Below are positions 24,901 through 36,900 of a stretch of 64,000 bases of DNA, one piece after another (within the stretch, counting starts at the first letter, position 1; each line of letters opens with the position of its first letter). The stretch is from Metopolophium dirhodum (taxonomy: Eukaryota; Arthropoda; Insecta; Hemiptera; Aphididae): contig NC_083565.1 of assembly GCF_019925205.1 (NCBI RefSeq), positions 32,454,241 through 32,518,240 on the forward strand. The letters are read 5' to 3'. Made by a program: the position numbers and the translations under genes. Under the pieces are notes generated by a model. It saw only the letters and a program-made list of their open reading frames with translations. It ran no database searches and was not told the origin of the DNA.

Positions 24901-27900
24901 CCCTACAAGCCACACTGAACTCCGACTTTTTATTTTATTTTAAATAATGGTGGTATAATATAATTTGTAAAAAAAGCTTAAAATTGTATTATTTTTTGAA
25001 AACATATTATAATGTTGGAGTTTAAAATGTTGAAAAACGGTGTTCGACGCGCCCTATAGAATATTGTCATCTATTAATCAAAAAAAGATATTATCAAATT
25101 TGGCTGATCCTATAGAAACGAATCATTTTTCCCGTAAAGTGTATTTTTGTGGATAAAATTACATCGGCACCGTGAGCGACTTAAAGCATACAATTTGTAC
25201 AATTTATACACTTTTAATAAAAATAATAACTTTTCACTCTTTCCTTGGTCTTCTTTAAAATAAAAACGATAATTAACATGTTGATCAACAATTAATTTTA
25301 AAAAATCACGGAAATATTTTTGATGATCGAATTATAAATTATATTATTTGTTTAACATTGTATTTATAACAACTTTGCTGCTCAAAGAATAGAATAGAAA
25401 TAATAACCATGGTTAGGTATACCTACCTAAATGTTATACTATTCAGTTTTCCTTGAATAACAAGCTTAAGCTCAAATTTTGATTTTTGAAATGTTTTTTT
25501 AGGACTATATTTTCATATAAATAGGTAATTTATTATTTATACAACTGAGATGTGTGGCTATTCAAACTTATTTTTTTCTAATAAAAATAGCAATTTTTCC
25601 TGTAGCGTTATAAGCGGATGACTTTGATGATTTTTCGAAACATATCTCATACGTAACTCAATTCAAACCAGAAGTTTTTGAATATTCATAATTTTTTGTA
25701 CTAAAGGTAATAATAATAGGTTTGGAAGGTATGGAAGCTACGATGATTTTAAGATCATAGAAACTACTAATTAAAATTAATCTATAGTGAAAATTTTATA
25801 ATTTGTAAAAATTGTCAGTGTATAACAAAGGTAATAGATGAAATATATAAAATAAAATATAACTTTTTGGTAAAACTATTTTTAATGACTATACTGATTA
25901 TCCTTACCTAGCGTGCACATACGTTTTAATAAATCAGAAACTACTCGTTCGAATTTCGAATTAGATACATCGACAGAAAAATCATCTGCTCAACAATTTA
26001 CAAGAAAAACATAATTCGACGTCGCCTCAAAACATATTCCTTAAACAGTATAAGCAATCTAAGCATTTGAATGTGTGTTGGTTCCTATAAATTCGTACTT
26101 AAAAATGGGGGCGAGAATGCTTGACGAATCACCCCCGAGGCGACACCCTGTACATATTGGTTGTAGGACACTTTGTACGGTCACCCACAAAAAATGAAAA
26201 CCGCGGACAGTTTGTACTATTTCAAAAAGTAATTAAATATGTATGGCGGACAGTTTGTACTATTTCAAAAAGTAATAAAATATACATGGCGGACAGTTTG
26301 TACTATTATCACATAAATCATAATATACTTATATATTTAAAAATTAAACGTATGGAAAATTATTTCGAGCAATTGTAAATTAGTTAATATTTTACTTTCA
26401 TGCTGTACACAGACATCACGAATTTTCATTTGTGTATTTTAGTTTTTATTTCTTGTGTTTTTGTTCAAATGACTAGAGCATTCGTCTAATTGCAAAGACC
26501 GCAAAACAGTCCAGAAACTTGGATTAACCGATCCAACCAATTTACTGAACGAACTGTTCCATCCTTCACTAAAATTATTCGTCCTGTGTGAGTTCTCAAT
26601 TGTTTGGTGTCTGACATTCCAAATTTCAAGAGGAAATCTTGGTGCACCATTCTTTCCGTTAATATATGTTGATTCAAAATAAAATATTAATGGAAATAGT
26701 TGTGGAGTAAAAGTTAAATACATATTAACTATTTCATTAGGTATTTCTTCAACTGGTAAAAATGCTAAAGATGTTATCATTTTACATTGTTTTGCAATTT
26801 GTTCGTTGTATTATAACCTACATAAGTTTTCAGAACGGGTATTTCTACCACGTTAGGTTAGGTTAGGTTAGGTTAGGTTAGGTTAGGTTAGGTTAGGTTA
26901 GGTTACCACGTCGTGTTCCCGCACGTTTAGTAAAAATAGCTGTTTTTCTTTAACCGACGAGGTTTTACCACAGGCATATAATATATACTATCGCGCCGAA
27001 TGGAAACAAAACCGCGAACGGAATCCGTTTGGAAATGCTAATTATAATAAAAATAATGTTAAGGCGGTTATTGTGTGTTGTTGCTTCAAAATTATTTCCC
27101 GAATGCACTTGACGTTTTCGGTGATTTAACGCGTTTCGGCGTGATATGATATTATTACGGCGGCGGCGTTATAAACCCCGCGAAACCGTCAAAACCCGGA
27201 TTCCGTAGGAATAAATAATTTCACGCTGTTTTATGCCGTACCTACTGCGACGGTAGTAAAAATGCGGTAGGTACATACATAGGGTGGTACATGACGGATA
27301 TGATGTATATACCTATATAACAGCCGTATAGTACGCGCCAACGAAACGAGAAATCGAACGCGAAAACACAAAAAACGTTGACCTCGCGCGTGTAGGCGAA
27401 AAAAGCCATAATAATTTCCACCCCCTCCTCACCCTCCCCCGACGGCGACCCCGTTTACGCCCCCGCGAATACGCGTGAAAATTGCATACGGTTTTAAGCA
27501 CCGCCGCCACTGCTCCGGCGGAATCGTTTAAGCGACACACATGACGTGCACCCCCCCCCCCCTCCAACCCACCCCCTAACCCACCACCTACCCGCCCATG
27601 CAACGCGCTGACCGTTCGGACGGAATTCATCAGACGCAGCCCGTGCGACGGCTGTTGCGGCAACACATGCGGGGCCTCGGGTAATGGACGCGAGACATCA
27701 CGACTGCCGTACACATTAGAGGTTCATTTTTGACGGGATTTCTTATTTTTTTTTTTTCTATATTTTCTTCCCTCCCCTCGGGCCGTTCGCCAGTCTTCGT
27801 AACGACGACAGTAATAATAATAACAATAACGATACCGTCACATATCGCGCGGCCGAATATAGTGGCTGTCACACACTGCGACCACCCGTCGCGAGATCGA

Positions 27901-30900
27901 AAATTTCATCCGTACACATAATATAATAAATTAAGACTCTCCCCCGGAAAAGTGCGGTCCACCGCCGAATGACCGCCATCGCTGTTTATAATATTACTAG
28001 CTAGCTTTGCCGCCCGCCGCCGTCGTTGCCCGTGCCGAAGATTTGTGTTTTACTTCGTCGCCCGTTAAATGCGTCTCTATACGACTCAAACTTTGTTTGA
28101 TTCTAACTTGCGTACGAGTTGATTCCCGGGTACCCGTTTACCAGCACTGATGCGCACGAGTTGACTTCCTGGCCATTATATTACATTATTTTCAATATAT
28201 TTAGTCAAAATACATTCAACCTGTATAATATGAGCCTAACCCAAGAAACACCACGACGAGGAACTTGGCCGACGAGTTTCCCAAAAATGTTGTTCTCTTT
28301 AGTTTTTTCATATTTTGAAAATCATTCATTTTTTTGCTAAAACTTTACTATTGAAAAAATGTAGTAATTTGGTAAAAATGTGTGAAACATTGTTTTTAAA
28401 AATTGGTAACTGCATGTAATGAGATTACCAGAATACCGTGATGTATAATGACTCGGGAATCAACTAATACATAAATTAGGTACTCATAAAGTAAGTCTTG
28501 GATAAGTTTTCTACGATTTGTTCGAAAACTTGGGTTTTAGAAATAATCTTGTCAATTTAGACGATGATATAATATTATATTTAGGGGTTTTTGATTTTTT
28601 TTATCATATACACATAATGTGCAAACATCTTATTACACGTTGTTATCAATATTATTATTGTTATTGTTTTACTTAAAGTTTCAGTTTTTTAATTATTTAA
28701 TTATTTTGTTTTACCTATTATGCAACACGCTGCAGTAGTTGTATTGTACCGCCATGCTGTCAATTTTAGCTGTTGGGCGTTGATTGAAACATTATGACAT
28801 TATTTAAAACAAATTACACAAAACAAATAAACAGTTTCTGTTGATTAAAATATGTGTCCCGGACGATCTGCTAGATTATTATGAAACAGAAAGTTAAAAA
28901 CTTTTCTTTTTTTTTTTAATAAAGTGAAATAAATTTTGGAGAAGTTTTATACGATTTGTCGTTTGAATCGTTATATAGGTACCAAAACAGATAATAATAA
29001 TGTCCATTTAGCACACTAATATTTTGGATTATAATTATTATAGTTAATCAATATGGTAATACTATTGTATTACTTATAGTTTGCGGAACGAGCGCGTCTT
29101 ATTTAATAATTTTTTACCTATTATGTTTAATTGTCATTCTGTCAGTTTTAGCCATTAGTCGAAACATTATGACAGTATTATGTTATATGACATAATAATT
29201 ATTACTGAAAACAAAATATACGAAACAAATGAACAGTTTCTGTTCATTAAAATATAATACGTGTCCTGGGCGATTAGTTAGATTATTATGAAACATACAA
29301 TTAAAAAAGTTTTTTTTTTTTTAATAAAGTTAAACACATTTTAGAGAAGTTTCCTACGATTCGTCGTTTGAAACATCAAATAGATACCAAAAAACAGATT
29401 GTAATAATAATGTCCATCCGGCACACGAATATAATAATATATTGGATTGTAAAATAATATCATATTTAGATATTTTTTTAATTTTTTATTCATGCATATG
29501 CAAAAATTGTATTACACATTATTATCAATATTATTATTATTACTGTGCTTAAAGTTTACGAAACGAGCACGACCGATTTATTATTATTTTTTTATTTATT
29601 TAACAATTTTTTACCTATTATATAACACGCTATGTTCTATTGTCATTCTGTCAGTTTTAGCCGATTATCGAAACATTATGACAGTATGAAATTACGTAAA
29701 ATAAAATATACAAAACAAATAAACAGATTCTATTGATTAAAATATGTCAAAAACTGTATTATGAAAGTTATAATGACGTATTTTTTAAATAAAGTGAAAT
29801 GAGTTTTGGAAAAGTTTTCTACGACTCGTTGCAGTTTGAAACGTTAAATACCGAATCAGATAATAATAATCTCCATTCGGCACACAGATATTTTGGATCG
29901 TAAAAAAATATTGTCAATTTAAACGATAATAATATTATTATGATTTTTTATTCATACAATATTATGCAAACACCTTGTTCCACATTATTATTATTTTTTT
30001 TTCATAGCTATTATTGTTATTGTACTTAAGCTTGCAGGACGAGCACATCCGATTTGTTAATTTATTAATATTTCACCTTTTATATAACACACCATGTTGT
30101 GTGATCATTCCATCGGTTTTAGCCGTTTATTTCAATAAAACATTATGACGATATGACATTACGTAAAATAAAAAATACGAAACAAATAAACAGTCTCTAA
30201 ATATTAAAATTTTAAAATGTGTAACATGAAACTTAAAGATGTATTTTAAAAATAAAGTGAAATGAGTTTTGGAGAAGTTTTCTACGACTCGTTGCAGTTT
30301 GAAACGTTAAATACCAAATCAGATAATAATAATCTCCATTCGGCACACAGATATTTTGGATCGTAAAAATAATATTGTCAATTTAAACGATAATAATATT
30401 ATTATGATTTTTTATTTTTTATTCATACAATATTATGCAAACACCTTGTTACACACTATTATTATTTTTTTCCATAGCTATTGTTGTTATTGTACTTAAG
30501 CTTGCAGAACGAGCACATCCGATTTGTTAATTTATTAATATTTCACCTTTTATATGACACACCATGTTGTGTGATCATTCCGTCGGTTTTAGCCGTTTAT
30601 TTCAATAAAGTATTATGACGATATGACATTACGTAAAATAAAATTATATACAAAACAATTTAACAGTCTCTATTAATAAAAATATGTCAATCATTTCAAA
30701 ATTAAAAAAACGTTTATTATGAAACTCAAACATGTATTTCTAAAACCAAGTGAAATAAGTTTTGGAGAAGTTTTCTACGATTCGTTGTTAAACGTTAAAT
30801 ACCAAATCAGGTCAAACCTAACCTAACCGAATCAGGTAATAATAATCTACATTCGGCACAGAGACCGCGTGTTGGGTTGTAAAAAAAATATCGTCAGTTT

Positions 30901-33900
30901 AGATGATAATATTATTATGCTTTTTAATTTTTTATTCATACAATATCGTTCAAACAATTCACAATAATAAATTATCAAGGCTGGGCATTAACGAGTTAAT
31001 AAGATGGAAGTTAAGTTAAAAGTTAAGTTGATTTTAACTTGTTAACTTAACTTCCTATTTCGGTGCTTTAATTAACTTAACTTTAATTTAACTAATTTGC
31101 CTCTACGTTAACTTAAAATCAACTCATATTATTTTTTATTTTTCCAATTGAGTTGATTTTAAATTTTAATATTATCCAGAAAAATATTTTGTTTATTACG
31201 AGTTTTCGGTTTGTAATAATATTATAATAAGTTCGCAGAATATAGAAAATATTATCAGAAAAAAATAAGATATATTTACAAAGAACTTTGTATTTGTGTT
31301 TATAGATAAAAACTTATATATTGTATAAATTACTAAATTATTATTATTTGAATAATTATTTATTGATCTCGACGCGAAAATAATATATTTAAAACCGCTG
31401 ATATATATTTTTACGAGAATTCGATTTCAAGACGAACAAAATATCAAAAAATATACGAGTCGTACTTATATGCAAAGGCGGACTTTCCCAGAGTATTATA
31501 AACCAAGTTGCACCCCGGGCCGAGCACGGATTAAGACCTTTTGAGGCCCAGGGGCCAAAGCTTTAAATCAGGCTCCTGTACGAAAAAAAAAAATTATATA
31601 TACAGTGAAACTTCCATATAACGAACTTCCATTTAACGAAATTTTCTGTTTAACGAAATATTTTTAAGAACTATGACCTTCATTGTTAATTACACGTAAA
31701 TTTATCTCCAAATAACGAATCTGATGTTTCTATATAACGAAATAATTATTCAATAAAAACCAGTTTTTGTAAATGTTGTCACTATCAAATTGATAGTTTA
31801 TGTCATAGTTCTAAAATTGTACATGAACAATTATGTATCCGATAAAGATAAGACACCGAAGGTAGGCAAACTGATTAATTTTACTGTAGTACACTTCAGT
31901 TCCAATATTGGTGCAAACGAGTATACATTCTTTCGTTTTCTCTTCGCCCGTACAAAAAAAATGTCAAAACGTAAATGTTTATCCTTCGCCGATAAATTTG
32001 AAATTTTAAACGAAGTTGATAAAGGTGTTAAAAAAAAAGATATTGCCGCAAAATATAGTATTCCAACAAGTTCTCTATCAACCATTTTGAAAAACCATGA
32101 AAACGTAACCAATCAAATGCAAAATTCTTCTCTCCTCGGCAATAGAAAACGAATGAAAATTTGTGTCTATGAAGAAGTTGACAACGCTAATCTTAAATGG
32201 ATGACTTGTAGGTATACGAAATAACAATCTGCCTATATCAGGATCGTTAATCAAAGAAAAAGCAATTTATTTTGCTCAGAAATTTGGTTTTATCGATTTT
32301 CGTGCAAGCTCTGGATGGTTAGATAAATTTAAATCGAAATTTTGTGTTTAAGGTTATTTGTGGTGAGAGTGCTGATGTCCAAGAAAATGACTGTGAAATT
32401 AAATGTTTTACCAAAATTAATTGAAACTGTATTTTATTTAATATTAGGTACCTGTTATAATAAATATACATAGACATTAGGTACATAGCAATAAATAATG
32501 AATAATGTATCACTTTATTTATAAATTATAATTTACTAGCTTTTTTTCTCGCTAAATAATCATGGTTTTTTTTTTGTTTAGATGATTTATGCACTGTTAT
32601 AGCCTACAACGAAAAAATTAATGGACAAATCCGAGGCCCCAAAATAAATTCTAACTATCGAGGCCCGGGGGCCATGACCTCCCTGGACCCCCCTTAATCC
32701 GGAATTGCCCCGGGCCCCCGTTCGTATTTGGAACAAAAGCCCCGATTACCATTTTCGGGCCCTTTCTTAAATTTAACTCTTATTGTAATGTATAGAACTC
32801 TATTCTAATTTTAGTAAGATACGGACCCCTAATTAATTTTTCACCCCGGACCAAAAGTGGCCGGTCCGGCCCTGAAGTTATATGGAAACATCACTGCGGA
32901 AAACGGGTCGAATGCGAATGATACCGTGGTATATATAGGTACCTATATGGTTATCGCGAGCGGTTCATTAATAATATAGGTACCGAAATATGCCCCGAGC
33001 TGTCCTGCAGGGGGAAATGTCACATAAAGAGATGTATAATATATATCTTGTCAGGTACGACTCGTACATGCGAGTGCGTTTAACATAATATATTAAATAT
33101 ATTATAACAATTATTCCCTTTTGAGTTATCCGATATTCGTTTTATACCCGTGTAACCATCAGCCCGCTGCAGGCTACTTTCAAAAAGTGTGTTGACAGAC
33201 GGCTTACAAATTATTATTATTATTACTATGAAAGCGTATTATTATTATAAACCTTTGTCGCAGCGATTAACAATATTCCGCTTAAATACGTGCCCGGCGC
33301 ACGTACATAAGTTATGTACCGAATGGTTTGTCGGAACGCTAAAAAACGTGGAAATAACGATTCGAGCGAAACGCTGCAGCGAGAAACACAATTTGTATTT
33401 TCTTATTAGTTAAAAAACTAACGGTTAAAGTTTTAAAATAAGAAAAAAAGTTTCCAGACGATTCATTTAAAGTTGCGCGGATTAGTAAAAAGAGTGCAAT
33501 TTTTTCTGTCGATATTAAAACGATATACATAAAATATCGTCAAATGTTGTACCTACCCTATATAATATGTACCGCTGTATACCACGGGGTCGTCGCGACC
33601 TCTCCCGTCCAGTGAGGTGCTTTGAGAATCTTTGGTTTTCTGCAGGTGATCGACCACTATACTTTCTTTGGGCGATTACGACCAGAAGTGGTCAATTTAA
33701 TGGAGCGCGACATAGGGGCGATCGGCCTCTGCAGTGTTTTTAACGTGCCTATTATAGATATGTTTTTGGGCTGGGTACAAATTTTTTTTTCTAACCGATT
33801 TTCGTAACGCTATGCGTTTACTTCCATAGGAACGTAAATCAACAATACAAATAAAAAGTAAATTAAATTAAATTAAATTCCTAACAAAATGTAACATAAT

Positions 33901-36900
33901 GCTACCTACTAGATATTTTTCCACTGCATTATACACAAAAACATATCTATGATTCCTCAATTTTCCTCGCACAGTAAAAATATCTAGTAACATGCTTGCT
34001 ACCTACTTAATATAATACATATATACAATGTATATAAATCTTAAAAGTGTGCTCTATATCTATATAATTTTAAATATGATCCACCAATTTTACTCTAAAG
34101 ATGAACTGTTTGGCCACCTCTGCCGTACAGTAGGTATATTGGATAACATAATGTAATCATGAAATTTTATTTGATAAAAAAAAAACTCTGCTCTGATCGT
34201 ACCAAGTCATATAATATCATAATTAGGACGATGCTTTCCAAGATACAAAATACGTGTTTCAAGTGCACACTATGTGCTAACGACAAACTTTTTTTTTGGG
34301 GCATGTTTCCGTTTTTCCAGGTTTTTGACGTGCATTGTTTATTTTTTAAGGTCGTTTTTAAGTTTTAACCTATTTCTAGAAATACTTGGAAAATAAAATT
34401 GTGATAAGACAACATAAGGCAATAAAAACGATTTACAAATTTCCGAAGAAATCCTGGATCGATTCCGGTTGAATTTTTATAGGAAATTTTTTTTTTTAGA
34501 GTTTTTAGTTCTCAAATGCATTTGTTGAAAGGGTATAATATCATAATACCTATAATTAACACCAGAAAGGATATTTTGTATTATTTCGTCCATTTATGAA
34601 AATATGATTGATCGTCACTGTTTATGTGTATTTTGTTTCAACACAATATTTTACTTGCAATGACGTGCTTATTACCTGTTTGTTGTTACGGGCCATTAAC
34701 AGCAGATCACGTTGTAGCGAAGGCAGGTGAGTCCTTAAAAACGGCAGTACGAATGGTCGTAACGGGAAGTTTGTCATTTCTTGTATAATATGATGAAATT
34801 CTTCAACACTTATCAAATTGTTCTGCGGAAATAACGACAAACGAGTGAATGAATTAATAAATTATAAATTATATTTTGATCGCATTAATTATTATTATTA
34901 ATAATTAAACCAATAGGGTTTTATCTACCGGATGACTAAACAACTCATTATTTAAAAAAAGTATTAATGTTTTTGAAACATTTTTTTTTTACATGGTTTC
35001 TAAATGTTTTTTATCCTTAAAATTTTTTAAATGTTTTAATATTAGAATATCATTCTGTTTTAATTTCATATTCCAAAGCAGCACATTTTTTCTAAGTGTA
35101 TTTCGATACTTAAATTACAATTTAGGACGAGTAGGTAATATTATAAGTATTTAAAGTTATAACTCTCTCTAACTACTCATCCTAAATTCGATATTTATGT
35201 ACCAAAATACTCAGAAAAATATTCTGTTTTCGATGATGAAATCAAAACTGTACGTTGTATTTAAAAAAAAGTAAATTTCTTAAAAGTTGATTAGAATAAA
35301 AATATTAAAAGTATAATTATTTTTAATGAAAACGTTGTTTTGTATAAATACCTGACACTTGAAACTATGAAAAAAACATAAATACTTTTTGAACAAATGA
35401 GTATCCCACGTTAAATGAATCATCCGGTATATAGGTCAAAGTGCTGTTCCGAGCATTGTATTTAAGACAAATCGAGTTATAAAATGAATTAATTTCCCGA
35501 CTCTCTACGTCCTTAAATTTCCACCGATAATATTAACACTACTTATCTCATTTTTAAATAATATTATTATTGCATCAGAGTTGTATTGCACACAGTATAA
35601 TAAATAAATAAACATTTTATCGACATTTAAAGGTCGAGTAAATATATAAAAACGCGATTAACTAAAATATTATTATTATACAGCGTAACAAGAATCAAAA
35701 CAAGTGTCGACTTACAATCTGAGTATATTGTTTTTTAAATTTTCTTAGATTATTTTCTATAAATTTATAAAACAACGTAATAGGTATGCAATATTCGTTT
35801 GGGTACTTACCACTAGGGTGAATATCTGACCCTTAACTCGTTCACTAGTCTGCGGCGATATCTGTCCACTGAACTGCACCAGGGTGGTAAGAAACCTTTT
35901 GAGTTTGGAGTGATTTCTGAACGTGTCGGACGGCGGACTCGAACCTAAGTGGACGATAGAAGAAAACGTTTACCTATATGTACAGTTATTGATGATCTTT
36001 TTGATTCGTTCATATAATTAGCAGCTAGAAAAAAATATTGTTCAGTGTGGTTCACCTGCAGCAAGCATGATCTTCCCTTTTCCCTCCCACAATACTTTAA
36101 AATTTTTCTATTAAATCTATTTTTGGTATTTTTTAAATATACTTAAAGACCATATATTTTATTATTTTTTCGTACTACTCAGGTACAAAGTGTCTTGCCA
36201 TGGAGATGCAAATTCCTGTTTTTCAAACGAGAACCTCCCTTTTTTACAGTAAATTATTTAGTATTGTTTAAAACTATGTGCACTGAGTAGAATATGTCCA
36301 CAATTATGCGTTTTTTGAAGATGGGGGCTATGTCGATTAGAAAATGTTAGTAATTAAAATTAAACAATCAACATTTATCATTTAAAAAAATGGTCCAAGT
36401 ATAATAATAATAATATTAGATCCACAAGAATATTACAACCAGTGCAAATATTTTAATAAGTGAAAAACTATACTCTTTCGATTTTTTTATTAGGTATACC
36501 AAAAATTTCAAAAAAACGACGCACTTAATTATTTGGAATACAAATGAAAGGTCCTCAGTTGAAAAACTTCAGTTTGCTACAAGACACTGCTGAAGTAGTA
36601 GGTACATCCAATCTCAAGAATTTTAAAATATGGTCCAATAAAATTGAAAATTGGAAAATTCTAAAAATCAGAACTTGAATTTATTCATTACCTATCGAAG
36701 CTGTGGTTTTCAAACTTTTTATATATGCGTACCACCTACAAAGTTTAAACTTTTTCATGTACCACTTGACAAATTAACAACATTTTTTTTGCTTATCAAA
36801 AATGATGTGTCCTACGTTATTTTACATGACGTATGGAATTTTATTTTAGTGGGAACTTCAACATTTTATAAGCATTTAAAATAAAATGAAATATGTTCAA

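Larger units (their letters stand above)
31522..32707. mobile_element. DNA element with CCCCGGGCC target duplication, host of a pogo insertion
   Basis: GAGCACGGATTAAG at the left and CTTAATCCGGAATTG at the right are inverted repeats, and CCCCGGGCC flanks both ends (31513-31521, 32708-32716). Both ends also carry GAGGCCC-rich text. The flanking sequence has its own similar GGCGGAC/GGTCCGGCC pair at 31476 and 32860, hinting at a further outer element. Confidence 0.6.

Noticed and set aside
27313..27714. Gly/Arg-rich 133-codon frame as an alternative first nvy exon
   Set aside because: No donor in a fitting phase could be tied to exon d, and no family similarity.
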